A stretch of DNA of 42,700 nucleotides, from positions 2,690-45,389 of the forward strand of contig NZ_QKWJ01000061.1 in assembly GCF_003353055.1 (NCBI RefSeq), read 5' to 3'. The position numbers and the translations under genes are program-made. Source of the stretch: Cupriavidus lacunae (lineage in GTDB: Bacteria; Pseudomonadota; Gammaproteobacteria; Burkholderiales; Burkholderiaceae). Of this stretch, positions 7,939 to 17,646 are shown in pieces. How positions within the stretch are numbered: the stretch's first letter is position 1; each line of letters opens with the position of its first letter. Under the pieces are notes generated by a model that had not been told where the DNA came from, searched no databases, and saw only the letters and a program-made list of their open reading frames with translations.

Positions 7939-8718
7939 TCAGTGGCCGAACCGGGACGGGTCCGGCTTGCGGCGTTCTGCAAAGGCGGCGGCGAGTTCGT
8001 CGTGCTCGTCGGAGTTCAGGTAGCCGCGCAGCAGCAGGTCGTGGGCCATGCGCGACAGGCCGCTGACGCCCCCGTGGCGCGCGTTGAACGCGCTCTTCAG
8101 CGAGGCCAGCGCGAAGGCGCCGCGCTCGGCCACTTCTAGCGCGTACTCGCGGGTGGCCGCGGCGAGCTGGTCATCAGGCACCACGCGGTTGACGAGCCCG
8201 ATTTCCAGCGCTTCGCGCGCCGTGATCTTCGGGTTGCGGTACCAGATGTCCTTGGCGCGCTTCTTTCCGACGAGATCTTCCAGATACCAGGTGCCATAGC
8301 CGGCGTCGAAGCTGCCCACCATCGGGCCGACTTGGCGGAAGATGGCGGATTCCTTGGCGATGGTCAGGTCGCAGACCACCTGCAGCACGTTGCCGCCGCC
8401 CACGGCAAAGCCGTTGACGGAGGCGATCACCGGCTTCTGCAGGCGGTCGATGCTTTCGTACATCTCCAGCGTCGGCAGCACGCCGGCATAGAGCGTGGTG
8501 TCGGGCATCCCGTCCTTGCGTCCGCCTGTGCAGAAGAACTTTTCGCCCGCGCCGGTGATGACGACCACGCGCGTGCGCGTCTCGCGGCGGATCTCGTTGA
8601 TGCAGTCGCGGATCTCGTGGCACATCGTCTCGGTGAACATGTTGCCGTCGTGCGGACGGTTCAGCGTGATGGTGCCGATGGGGCCGTCCTCTTTGTAGAG
8701 AATTTCGGTGTAGGGCAT
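7939..8718 (-). CDS. BadI/MenB-type crotonase, probable ring-cleaving hydrolase
   Basis: This 259-residue crotonase-fold protein resembles the BadI/MenB branch rather than hydratases. FCTGGRKDG lies near residue 62. GGGN at 107-110 replaces the hydratase GGG-x-E, so the first catalytic Glu is missing. VGSFDAGYGTWYLEDLVG at 134-151 keeps the Ser and Asp typical of MenB and BadI. KKRAKDIWY and the C-terminal FAERRKPDPSRF also fit. BadI hydrolyses 2-ketocyclohexanecarboxyl-CoA to pimeloyl-CoA, and MenB runs a related ring closure in menaquinone synthesis. No other men gene is nearby, while all other bad-type steps are. A ring-opening hydrolase is therefore the better call. Confidence 0.75.
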   Translation of the reverse strand: MPYTEILYKEDGPIGTITLNRPHDGNMFTETMCHEIRDCINEIRRETRTRVVVITGAGEKFFCTGGRKDGMPDTTLYAGVLPTLEMYESIDRLQKPVIASVNGFAVGGGNVLQVVCDLTIAKESAIFRQVGPMVGSFDAGYGTWYLEDLVGKKRAKDIWYRNPKITAREALEIGLVNRVVPDDQLAAATREYALEVAERGAFALASLKSAFNARHGGVSGLSRMAHDLLLRGYLNSDEHDELAAAFAERRKPDPSRFGH

Positions 8719-8730
8719 GGTGTCTCCTGA

Positions 8731-9960
8731 TCAGATGATTTCCGAGTCGATGAGGCCCGCGATGCAAGTTGCGGACATGGAAAGTTCTTTCGTAAGAATG
8801 CGTTCGGTATCCTGGCCCAGGGTCGGAGGCGGCGTTCTCAGTACGGTGCTGCTGCCGTCGAAGCGGATGCCGAGACCGACCTGCGGCACGAGGCCGGCAG
8901 CGCCCTGGGTGGCGAAGAACATGCCGTCCTCGCGCAGGGGAATGTCGGCGGTCAACTGGTCGATGCTGTTGATGGGACCGGCGGGGATGCGGTGCGTGGC
9001 GAATAGGGTCAGCCAGTGCTCGCGCGGCTGCGCCGCCAGCAGTGTCGCGATAGCCTGCACGATCGACTCGCGCGCCTCGCGCCGCTTTGCATTGGTTTCG
9101 AAGCCGGTCTGCTGCCCGTACTCTGGACGGCCCACGGCGGTCCAGAAGCGCCGCCAGATGGCGTCGTTGCCGAGTCCGAGCGTGATGGGGAAGTCGGCGG
9201 TGTCGAAGACCTGGTAGATGGCGATCACAGAGTCGGTGCCGCCGGAGCGGTTCGGTGGCTCGTCCGAGCCAAGGTAAGGAACGATCCGGGGCGACATGAA
9301 GCGCGCCATCGTGGCGACCATCGAGATGTCGACCTGTCGGCCCACGCCTGTGCGCGCGCGCTCTAACAGGGCAGCCAGCGTGGCCATGGCGATGTCCTGG
9401 CCAGCGAGCAGGTCGGCGGCGGGCGTGCCCACCTTCTGGGGAGGGCGATCCGCTTCGCCCGTCAGGTGCATCACGCCGGAGTAGCCCTCGGCGATGAGGT
9501 CGTAGCACGGTTGGTCGGCTCGCTCGCCCTGGAGGCCGAAACCCGTCACCGACACGTGGATCAGCCGGGGATTGATGGTCTTCAGCGTTTCATGGTCAAG
9601 GCCGAGCTTTTCCTGCACGCGCCGGGTCGTGTTGAGCACCACCACGTCGGCGCCACGCACCAGGTCGTGGGCCAGGTGCTGGCCTTCGGGGCGCGAAAGA
9701 TCAATGGTGATGCTCTGCTTGTTCCTGTTCATGCTCAGGAACCACAGCGACTCGCCGTCGAGGAAGGGAGGGCCCCAACTGCGCGTGTCGTCGCCGCCCT
9801 GGCGCTTCTCCACCTTGATGACCTCGGCGCCGAGGTCGGCGAGCAGGAGGGTGCCGTAGGGGCCGGCCACCGAAGTAGTGAAGTCGAGCACGCGGATGCC
9901 CTGCAAGCAGGAGAGGCCACTACCGGGCGCCTGGAAGGGAAGTGTCTTCAGTGTGTTCAT
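8731..9960 (-). CDS. CaiB/BaiF class III CoA-transferase
   Basis: This 409-residue class III CoA-transferase moves CoA between carboxylic acids through an aspartyl-CoA anhydride. GIRVLDFTTSVAGPYGTLLL and ADLGAEVIKVEK form the N-terminal fold. The catalytic Asp is D183 in TPAADLLAGQ, and NRNKQSITIDL is the usual family block. It is the first gene of the nine-gene operon and the sigma-54 promoter lies 35 bp upstream. An ATP-dependent ligase sits in the same operon, so this enzyme may recycle CoA from a downstream product such as succinyl-CoA, or activate a different acid. The substrate cannot be read from sequence. Confidence 0.88.
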   Translation of the reverse strand: MNTLKTLPFQAPGSGLSCLQGIRVLDFTTSVAGPYGTLLLADLGAEVIKVEKRQGGDDTRSWGPPFLDGESLWFLSMNRNKQSITIDLSRPEGQHLAHDLVRGADVVVLNTTRRVQEKLGLDHETLKTINPRLIHVSVTGFGLQGERADQPCYDLIAEGYSGVMHLTGEADRPPQKVGTPAADLLAGQDIAMATLAALLERARTGVGRQVDISMVATMARFMSPRIVPYLGSDEPPNRSGGTDSVIAIYQVFDTADFPITLGLGNDAIWRRFWTAVGRPEYGQQTGFETNAKRREARESIVQAIATLLAAQPREHWLTLFATHRIPAGPINSIDQLTADIPLREDGMFFATQGAAGLVPQVGLGIRFDGSSTVLRTPPPTLGQDTERILTKELSMSATCIAGLIDSEII

Positions 9961-9994
9961 TTCGGGTCGGGGTCCATGCGGGTGTGTCTCTTAC

Positions 9995-10011
9995 TGCAAG
10001 GTATGTGCCAA
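9995..10011 (-). promoter_or_regulatory. Sigma-54 (-24/-12) promoter of the left operon
   Basis: On the minus strand the sequence is TTGGCACATACCTTGCA. This matches the RpoN consensus TGGCAC-N5-TTGCA, with the GG and GC doublets exactly 10 bases apart. Transcription would start near 9985, giving a leader of about 25 bases before the CoA-transferase ATG at 9960. A sigma-54 promoter needs an AAA+ activator, and one is encoded at 28594-30273. Activator sites should lie upstream, around 10050-10250. I see no certain palindrome there. Confidence 0.8.
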
Positions 10012-10383
10012 TGGCCGACACGGACACTGTTGCAGGCGCTGCCGGTCTTCCGCGATTGCCGGAAACGCTTATGTGGCAGGCCTTTGCGGCGATGCGCGCG
10101 CAGCGCGAGGCTTGCGAAGCCGACGGCAGGAACCGGCGTGGGACTGTAGTCGCCCTGTCGTTGGCGGCGCGCGAGACGGCAAACTTGTAGTCGGCGAGGA
10201 CACCCAACGGCGAGGGCGCGCCGCATGGATGCGGCGGGCAGGCAATGGAAGGCGCGGAAAAAGGGGCTTTCGCGTGCGGCCGCGGCAGGCCGGGGAACGC
10301 GCAACTATTGATACTTCCGAAATTCACGACACGTTTGGCACTGGCGCGGCAGGGCCCGAAGGACCGACGACCGGCTCTCCGCG

Positions 10384-10493
10384 CCGCGGGAGGGGTTGGG
10401 GGAGAGGGCCAGCGCCAGCGCTCGCGGGCAACCACAGACTTTCACTCCGTGGACACGCCGGCCCTCTCCCGCGCGCCCCTCCCACTGGCGCGG
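10384..10493. repeat. Imperfect inverted repeat, REP-like
   Basis: The arm GGGAGGGGTTGGGGGAGAGGG (within 10388-10410) faces its near reverse complement, GGCCCTCTCCCGCGCGCCCC plus TCCC, at 10460-10484. About 50 bp separate them. GAGAGGGCC and GGGAGGGG match perfectly at the two ends. Similar CTCTCCC/GGGAGAG intergenic repeats are common in GC-rich proteobacteria. It probably folds into a long hairpin between transcription units, and no function is implied. Confidence 0.5.
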
Positions 10494-10734
10494 GACACCG
10501 CGCCACCGCGCCTACCTCGGATCCAGCTAGTCCCGCAGCATCGTGGCCGCCAGCCTCGCGAGCGGCAGAAGCCAGCAGAAGCGACACCCCCACGACTGCT
10601 GGGGGGGGATGTCATATGGGGTTGCTTTTGACTTTGCCTTTACAAGACTGCGCTGACGTTGACGTTGTTCTCGCACGGTGCACAAGCCCGCAGCCCTGGT
10701 TGCTGCACAGGCCTGCCCTTTCCGCCTTCTGGAG

Positions 10735-10842
10735 CGCTGGCGCCGGCCTGCACGATGACCTGGTCGCCCTGTGCGACATACCTCTTCACCGTCTCCGGGG
10801 TTGCCGCGACTCCCGGGGGATGCCTATTTTCACCAATGCCAT
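10735..10842 (-). pseudogene. pntA fragment (NAD(P) transhydrogenase alpha, N-terminus)
   Basis: From the ATG at 10842, one frame reads MALVKIGIPRES and then runs into a stop at 10786. The next frame continues VAATPETVKRYVAQGDQVI and VQAGA to about 10737. Together these are the opening of the transhydrogenase alpha subunit (KIGIPRES, a short stretch including RVAATPETV, then VVVQAGAG). A small deletion after RES, removing about six codons and shifting frame, joins the pieces. Homology then stops. It is a non-functional remnant of about 35 residues from a gene normally over 350 codons. Confidence 0.6.
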
Positions 10843-10984
10843 GGCGCCATTCTGCTCCCCGCGCAGGCGGCGCAGCAGTTCCAGATTGGCATCTTTCTGC
10901 TGGGGATTGGGATCGACAAGGGGGAGAGGAGGGACAGGTGGTCTGGACCGGCGATCGGCCCGAGTGGAACCGCATGGGCCGCGG

Positions 10985-11203
10985 TCAATGTCCGGGCGTG
11001 GACGGAGGAAACACGCACCACGAGCCATCGGCATGACGGAAGAAGAAAAGCGACAGATTTCCAGAGGCGCGGGCCACGTCCACCTGGACACAGGCCGTGC
11101 ATTGCCTGGGTGGGCGCACGCGTGTAACACGAGCCAGCGTATCCGCGTCGACGCCAACCCACTTTGCGAGTAGTCCTCGCAAGGACATTCTGTCAGTGCT
11201 CAT
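10985..11203 (-). CDS. Small hypothetical protein
   Basis: This 72-residue frame starts MSTDRMSLRGLLAKWVGV and contains the hydrophobic, aromatic stretch NLSLFFFRHADGSWCVFPP. Its composition is protein-like, unlike the Arg/Pro-rich shadow frames around it. It resembles short uncharacterised proteins I associate with Burkholderiales, but I cannot name a family. It lies alone in a degenerate region, has no strong ribosome site, and may be a relic like the pntA fragment beside it. Confidence 0.4.
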   Translation of the reverse strand: MSTDRMSLRGLLAKWVGVDADTLARVTRVRPPRQCTACVQVDVARASGNLSLFFFRHADGSWCVFPPSTPGH

Positions 11204-11569
11204 ATTTCTGCCACTTTGCGATCAGCGATGCTTGCCCTATTGCAATCGCTGTGCCAACGGGCAGAATCAGATAATGGCCGAAAATTTCCTGCGTGTTCAA
11301 AGGACTTCTGGACGGATAGGGTGGAGCGGATCAAGAAGGTCGCGGCAGCGTTGTCTTCCGCACAGACGTTTATCGTTCGCGCGGAAGACAATGACAAATT
11401 CTCGTCGCCGTGCACTTCGTTTCCAAGCGAGGAGTTTCGCAAGCTGCATGTCAGCGTGACCATGCCATCCATTATGCGACCGCGCTGCTACCGCCACCTG
11501 GTGTGTTAAACAATGCCTCGCTCTGAGCTTGAGAACGCCTATTCGGGAATTCGCCAGCGCCTGAACGCG

Positions 11570-11594
11570 ACCGCCCGCTTCGGAGGCGGGCGGT
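11570..11594 (-). terminator. GC-rich hairpin after the PrpD-like gene
   Basis: ACCGCCCGC (11570-11578) pairs perfectly with GCGGGCGGT (11586-11594) around a 7-base loop. It lies 24 bases beyond the stop of the gene ending at 11618, the last gene of the middle operon. No T-run follows on the minus strand, so it is a weak intrinsic terminator or an RNA-stabilising hairpin. Confidence 0.45.
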
Positions 11595-11617
11595 GAGTTT
11601 GCCTGCTCTGGGTTAAG

Positions 11618-13042
11618 TTATCGTTGTCTGCACGCAAGCTTCATCACTGACCTCCAGTTGCCTACGTGCTCAAGGCCCATCAGGGCTTCGACAACTTCCT
11701 GGATTACGGTACCACTCAGGGTACCTTGAGCATTATGTGTGAACTTGGCGATTAGCTCCTCATCGGTCATGAAGGTATCCGGATCGGGCGAAGGACTGCC
11801 TTTCGGATAGCGCTTTTCTTCGATAAACGTCCTGCCGCGAGCCATCAGTTGCACACGCGCTGGCCGGCTGGCGGCGTTACCGGTTAGCAGCTTCACATAG
11901 TCGGGATGAGGCTCGCTGGTTACCTTGGCCATCAGCTTCATTACAGATGGGCTATGAATCAGTTCTGGCTCGAGCCATGCCTTTCCAGGCCGCAGGCGAT
12001 GCGCCGCCACGGCTATGCCGTGATACATGCTGAACTGCGCGTCATGCACGTCGGCGATCTCGCGGTTCACCCATACTGGTTTCTCCGCGAAGCCTTCGAC
12101 GTAGACCTTGATGCCATCGATTTCGTGGGGCTGGATGTCGTGGTTCTCGACGATGCTGATGACGCAGTCGAGGAGGGCATTGAAGACTCGACAGTGTGGA
12201 TAAGGTTTGTACGATGTCTCTGCCGGAAAGCGCCAGTCGACACCCAGATTGTTCACGATGTGTTGAGGCTCCCATTTGGTAGAGCCAATAAAGCGTCGAT
12301 AGCCATATTCGGCATCGTCCAGTACCTGGAGATCGCCTCGGTGCCCGTATTCAGCCATGAACGCGGCAGTGACGGCTTGCAGAGCGAGTGAACCCTTCAG
12401 CGTGTACTTGATTGTCGTGGCGGGCGCATGATAGATCCACGACATCATGGAGTTCACCGGTGAGATGCACGCCGCGATACCGAGAGCATTGGCGATTGTC
12501 ACCGGCGACTGCCCCCGCATCCTGGCAATGGATGCAGCTGCGCCAAAAATGGGGTTCGTGTAGCCGAATACTGCCGGGGGGGTCGACTCACCGTGCCTGG
12601 TATCGCGCAGGTTGTCCACGGCGCGGCCAAGGCGATTGCCGATCTCATGGCCTATCGCGACAGCTTCGATGATTTCCTTTCCAGTCGAGGACTTCGCCTC
12701 GCCCACGGCCATGACAGTGGAAAGCACAGCCGGCGCAACATGACCGGGCACGGTCACCGCGTCCATGTCCATGGTGTTGATCAGTTCCGCATTCGCGAAG
12801 GCTGCCGCCGGGATGGAAACCCGCACAGCGTCGCCGATGATCGAGGCATCATCGGTGCCCGCCCCCATCATCTTGGCAAAGTCGCGTCCCGCCCGGCCCT
12901 TCTGAAAGTCGATGCCGGCCAACGCGCAGCCGATTGAATCGAGCAGAATGCGCTTGCATTCCGTCACCACTCCCGGCGGCAGCCGATCGAACGTAGTGGC
13001 CGCGGTAAAGTCGGCGAGTTTCTCTACGATAGTCTTGGTCAT
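11618..13042 (-). CDS. MmgE/PrpD family protein 1
   Basis: This 474-residue MmgE/PrpD protein belongs to the family of iron-sulfur-independent 2-methylcitrate dehydratase and cis-aconitate decarboxylase. Conserved segments are LLDSIGCALAG near residue 35, NTMDMDAVTVPGH near 90, SWIYHAPATTIKY near 205 and SYKPYPHCRVF near 280. SPDPDTFMTDEELIAKF lies near the C-terminus. A very strong ribosome site (GGAGGAG) precedes the ATG. It is 42 bases after livF-type ATPase, so the transporter and this enzyme are probably co-transcribed. It likely dehydrates or isomerises an imported hydroxy-carboxylate. The exact reaction is unknown. Confidence 0.85.
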   Translation of the reverse strand: MTKTIVEKLADFTAATTFDRLPPGVVTECKRILLDSIGCALAGIDFQKGRAGRDFAKMMGAGTDDASIIGDAVRVSIPAAAFANAELINTMDMDAVTVPGHVAPAVLSTVMAVGEAKSSTGKEIIEAVAIGHEIGNRLGRAVDNLRDTRHGESTPPAVFGYTNPIFGAAASIARMRGQSPVTIANALGIAACISPVNSMMSWIYHAPATTIKYTLKGSLALQAVTAAFMAEYGHRGDLQVLDDAEYGYRRFIGSTKWEPQHIVNNLGVDWRFPAETSYKPYPHCRVFNALLDCVISIVENHDIQPHEIDGIKVYVEGFAEKPVWVNREIADVHDAQFSMYHGIAVAAHRLRPGKAWLEPELIHSPSVMKLMAKVTSEPHPDYVKLLTGNAASRPARVQLMARGRTFIEEKRYPKGSPSPDPDTFMTDEELIAKFTHNAQGTLSGTVIQEVVEALMGLEHVGNWRSVMKLACRQR

Positions 13043-13084
13043 TGATGTTCTCCTCCAATCCGGTACGCCAGAAAGGGCGTAGGC

Positions 13085-13784
13085 CTATGCCCCCAAGTAC
13101 GCTTCGCGCATGTCTTGAGCAACTGCCATGTCGCTTGCCGGGCCATGTTTGACTACGCGGCCTACTCTCAGTACATAGGCTCGATCGGCAACCTTCAGCG
13201 CCGCGCGCATGTTCTGCTCCACCAGCAGGCTTGCCACGCCCTTGCTGCGGAGTGCAGCAATAGTGGACAAAACGAACTTGGAGATCAGGGGCGACAAGCC
13301 CAGCGAGGGCTCGTCGAACAGGACTAGACGCGGGCGAGCCATCAGTCCGCGACCTATGGCGAGCATCTGCTGCTCGCCGCCGCTCAGATTGCCGGCAGCC
13401 TGGTCGAAGCGCTCGCGCAACCTGGGGAACATATCCAGGACACTGTCCACCGTAAATTCCGGGCCGTCGCCAATGGCATCGACTACCCGAAGATTTTCCT
13501 CCACGGTCATGGCGGGGAAAACCTCCCGTCCCTCGGGAACATGAATCAGGCCCAGCCGGGCCAGTCGCCAGGGTTTAAGACCGTGAACCGGCTTCCCGTC
13601 CAATGAAATATCGCCGTGAGTAATCGGCACCACACCTGAAATGGCGTTCAGCAGCGTGGTCTTGCCCGCGCCGTTTGCGCCGAGGATGGCCACGACCTCG
13701 CCTTCGTTCACCTCGATCGAAACACCGTTCAAGGCCACCACCTTGCCATAGGCGGCACGGATAGCGTCTACACGCAGGATCGTC

Positions 13785-13792
<8 letters not shown>
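13085..13792 (-). CDS. livF: Branched-chain amino acid-type ABC transporter ATPase, LivF family
   Basis: This 235-residue ATPase shows Walker A GANGAGKT near residue 36, signature LSGGEQQMLAIGR near 135 and Walker B RLVLFDEPSLGLSP near 155. Length and LLVEQNMRAAL are typical of LivF. Start ATG 13792 overlaps the LivG-type gene by 8 bases and has GGAG upstream. With the LivG, LivM, LivH and LivK-type genes it completes an importer of the hydrophobic amino acid/carboxylate uptake family. The substrate need not be leucine: in catabolic clusters such systems often import aromatic or organic acids. Confidence 0.93.
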
Positions 13793-14604
<812 letters not shown>

Positions 14605-14618
<14 letters not shown>

Positions 14619-15579
14619 TGCGAACTCCCTTGAGCCTTGATACGAGCGCCTGCGCGCATTGGTGCAGTCCGTTAGGCACGAGCATCATGATCAGGATGAT
14701 GGCGACGGAAAACACAAACATACGGACGTTCACGTCGAGCTCAAGGTAGAACGGCACGACGCTGAAGACGAGGGCGCCCAATATCGGACCATACAGCCAC
14801 CGTACGCCGCCCAGCAACACCATCAGCAGTGCGTCGATGGTAATTCCGATGCCGAGTGACTCATGCGTGACGATCTGCGTATACGGCACCGAAAGTGCCC
14901 CCGCCACCGCTGCAAGCACCGCACTCAGGACGAAGGCCTTGAGCCGCTGCCGGAACACGTCAATACCGAGCGCGCTGGCAAGGTGCCGGTTTTGCCGGAC
15001 GCTCTCCAATGCGTAGCCGAAGCGGGAATCACGGACAGCGACCAGCAAGACGACTGCGCCTGTCAACATGGCCGCGGCGAGGTAGAAGTAAAGCACTGGT
15101 TGAGACAGGTCCAGTCCAGTCAGGTACATCGGTGGCAGCGCAAAGAGGCCCATGCCACCTCCGGTGAAGTGCTCCATGTTCAACGCTACAACTACCGCAA
15201 CGCTCGCGAGTCCCCATGACACGATCGAGAAATACGCTCCAGTCAGCCGCAGCGTGAGGTTGCCGATGGCCAGCGACAGTGTGGCGGCAACCACCGCACC
15301 CGCCAGCAGTCCGCCTTCATACGAAAGCCCGAACTTCTTCATGCCGATGCCCACACCATATGCGCCGAGGCCAAAGAACAGGCTTTGGCCGAGAGGCACC
15401 TCGCCCACGCCGCCGAGCATCAGATTGATGCTCAGTGCGAACAGCGCGAGGGCGCAAGTGTACCCTCCCAGGGTCAGCAGGAATGGGTCCTCGACGACCA
15501 AACCATAGGCGCCAATGAAAATCACGCCTGCCAGGACCGGAGCGAAAGGCGTCCGGTTGAGGTTGTCTTTGAAGCTCAT
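14605..15579 (-). CDS. livM: ABC transporter permease, LivM family
   Basis: This 324-residue inner-membrane permease is strongly hydrophobic, with about nine predicted membrane segments. The family blocks SINLMLGGVGEVPLGQSLFF near residue 50, GAYFSIVSWGLASV near 115, and SVRQNRHLASALGIDVFRQR (cytoplasmic EAA-like loop) near 195 are clear. It pairs with the LivH-type permease, whose gene ends one base before this one starts. Confidence 0.93.
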
Positions 15580-15580
15580 G

Positions 15581-16456
15581 TCAATACCTGTGTTTGAGTG
15601 CCTTGCCGCGTAAGCCTTGTGGTGCGACGAGCAAGATCACAATTACCAGAGACCACCCCAGGGCCGGCGTCCACGACACCGAGACATAAGTCTCGAACAG
15701 CGCGTTGGCAATCCCCACGAGCAATGCGCCGAGCAATGAGCCCGTTATGCTTCCCATGCCGCCCAGGATCACGACGATGAAGCTCGTGATGAGCGATGCG
15801 TTACCCATGGTCGGGAACACACTGCTGATTGGCGCGAGCAGGCCGCCAGCCAAGCCCGCTGCGCCCACGCCGACCAGGAACGATAGCCGCCGGATTTTTG
15901 GTACGTTGATGCCGGTATAGAGAGCGCCGCGCGGGTTCTGCGCCACGGCCGTTACCTGCCGCCCGCGCACGGAGGACTTGAGCCAGAGGCCAAGGCCAGC
16001 GAGGACCAGAACCGACACTACTAGGATCAGCACGCGCTGTCCGGCAAAGACAATCCCGAAGAGCGAAAGGCTGATGGCTGCGAAGGGCGAGCCGACCGGT
16101 TGCGGATTGGGTCCGGCCACCAGCAACATCAAGGCCGTCAGCGCCTGTGACAATGCGAAAGTCACGATCAGGAAACCATGGCTGGATTCCCCGGACTGGA
16201 CGCAGCGTACAACCAGAGGTTCGGTCAGCAAGGCTGCCGCCAGCACGATCGCCATGCCAGCGGGCACCGCTAGAAGGTATGGCACGCCCAGGTTCGCTGC
16301 GATCAGTACCGAATATGCGCCCAGAGCGAAGTACGCGCCATGCGCGAAATTGACGATGCCCAGGATACCGAAGACGAGGGTAAGGCCTACCGCGATCAAC
16401 GCATAACCGGCACCGATCAGCAGTCCGTTGGCCAATGTTTGGAGCAGGAGTTCCAT
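15581..16456 (-). CDS. livH: ABC transporter permease, LivH family
   Basis: This 291-residue permease has about eight hydrophobic segments. LANGLLIGAGYALIAVGLTL opens the protein and FGILGIVNFAHGAYFALGAY follows near residue 30, both classic LivH features. VVILGGMGSITGSLLGALLV near 235 is the conserved loop toward the C-terminus. The gene starts 13 bases after the binding-protein gene and is followed after one base by livM. It would form the membrane channel with LivM. Confidence 0.93.
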   Translation of the reverse strand: MELLLQTLANGLLIGAGYALIAVGLTLVFGILGIVNFAHGAYFALGAYSVLIAANLGVPYLLAVPAGMAIVLAAALLTEPLVVRCVQSGESSHGFLIVTFALSQALTALMLLVAGPNPQPVGSPFAAISLSLFGIVFAGQRVLILVVSVLVLAGLGLWLKSSVRGRQVTAVAQNPRGALYTGINVPKIRRLSFLVGVGAAGLAGGLLAPISSVFPTMGNASLITSFIVVILGGMGSITGSLLGALLVGIANALFETYVSVSWTPALGWSLVIVILLVAPQGLRGKALKHRY

Positions 16457-16469
16457 GGCGAGATCCCGC

Positions 16470-17609
16470 TCAGTTTTGCCAGCGGCTCACGAGTTCGAGC
16501 GACGCGCCCTTGACTCGCTGGATATAGAAGTAAGGTGCATGGGCACGCCCCTTGGCATCGAATCGGAGCGTGCCGCGCGGAGTATTCCAGGCGTTCTCAC
16601 GCATGGCCTGTGCGAGCGCGGCGTAGTTGCTTGAGGTCTTCGCCTTTTCCATCGCGCCGGCGATGACCTTGACGCCCTCGTAGACCACCAGATGTACCTT
16701 GCCGGGGTCCGCGTTGTACTTCTTGCGGAAGGCCTTCACGAAGCTTTGCGTTTCGGGAGCGCTATCGCTGGCGGAGAAGATATCGCCGCTGATGACACCG
16801 TCCATGGCGCCTTCCGACGCCTTCAACACGGTGGGTGTCACAACGCCAGGAGTGACCGCTCCCGCCCGAAAGCCGCCGAGTTGGCGCGCTTGCTTCCAGA
16901 ATTGCACCAGCCGCGCCGGGGCGCCGTCCGCCACGTAGACCAACTCGGGGTTGAGCGATCGCACTCTGGTGATGATCGAAGTGAAATCATTGGTCTCGGT
17001 GTCGTACAGCGACACATTGACAAGTTCGATCTTCGCTTCGGCCAGATCCCGCTTCAGGATGTTCAACAGCGGCCGCGCGAACTCGGTGTTCTCCCCAATG
17101 AAGGCGACTGTCTTCGGCTTCATGGTACTGATGACGTACTTGTTGAAGGCCGCCGAGTTCATGTTGGTCGTGTTATTGATCTGGAACAGCCACTTGTTTC
17201 CCTGTTCCGTGATGGCCTCGGCTTGCGCCGCACTATTGACATACAGGATGCGGTTGTTGGTTACCGACGCCTGGGCCAGCGCCAGTTGGCTGCCCATTCC
17301 GCCCACGATTGCATCGACCCTGTTGACCGAGATCTGTTTCTGGGTCGCCCCAACGGCCCCCTGTGGTGTGCCCTTGTCGTCCTCGTATACCACGCGCAGC
17401 ATACGACCTCCGACGACGCCGCCCGCGGCGTTCATCTCTTCCACGGCCAGTTCGGCGGCCTGTCGTGCCTCTATGCCGTAGGCGGCGGCGGGGCCAGAAA
17501 ATGGCATGACGAGCCCGATCTTTATCGGGTCGGCTGCCGACGCATGGGTGGCCACCAGTATGGTCATGGCAACGGCAGACTGCACCATCCCGCGATTGAA
17601 GATGTTCAT
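16470..17609 (-). CDS. Periplasmic ligand-binding protein, LivK-like
   Basis: This 379-residue type I periplasmic binding protein (leucine/amide family) has a signal peptide ending near ASA at residue 26, then IKIGLVMPFSGPAAAYG, typical of mature LivK-like receptors. GGVVGGRMLRVVYEDDKG follows near residue 62. A strong ribosome site (GGAGGAG) precedes the ATG, fitting the high level usually needed for binding proteins. It leads the transporter genes and starts 37 bases after a PrpD-like gene. The ligand is unknown, and a dicarboxylate or aromatic acid is as likely as an amino acid. Confidence 0.9.
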   Translation of the reverse strand: MNIFNRGMVQSAVAMTILVATHASAADPIKIGLVMPFSGPAAAYGIEARQAAELAVEEMNAAGGVVGGRMLRVVYEDDKGTPQGAVGATQKQISVNRVDAIVGGMGSQLALAQASVTNNRILYVNSAAQAEAITEQGNKWLFQINNTTNMNSAAFNKYVISTMKPKTVAFIGENTEFARPLLNILKRDLAEAKIELVNVSLYDTETNDFTSIITRVRSLNPELVYVADGAPARLVQFWKQARQLGGFRAGAVTPGVVTPTVLKASEGAMDGVISGDIFSASDSAPETQSFVKAFRKKYNADPGKVHLVVYEGVKVIAGAMEKAKTSSNYAALAQAMRENAWNTPRGTLRFDAKGRAHAPYFYIQRVKGASLELVSRWQN

Positions 17610-17646
17610 GAGGTCTCCTCCAATAATTCTTGTGCGATGGTTGGGC

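Larger units (their letters stand above)
9961..11617. other. Long degenerate intergenic region
   Basis: These 1.66 kb hold the sigma-54 promoter of the left operon, an imperfect inverted repeat, a frameshifted pntA fragment, a possible 72-residue gene and a hairpin. The several open frames over 100 codons (one of 431) overlap on opposite strands, are low-complexity Arg/Pro/Gly-rich and cross the repeats, so they are not annotated. The plus frame at 10012-10190 (59 residues, beginning MADTDTVAG) is possible but unsupported. From about 11180 to 11560 the DNA is visibly more AT-rich than its surroundings, which suggests relic or acquired DNA. Confidence 0.7.

Noticed and set aside
7939..8718. 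Menaquinone synthesis gene menB
   Set aside because: The motif is MenB-like, but no other men gene is present and the neighbours fit ring-opening catabolism. BadI-like is the better call.
9878..11173. Plus-strand open frame of 431 codons
   Set aside because: It begins inside the CoA-transferase gene, is low-complexity and Arg/Gly-rich, and runs through the inverted repeat and the pntA remnant on the other strand. It is a product of high GC.
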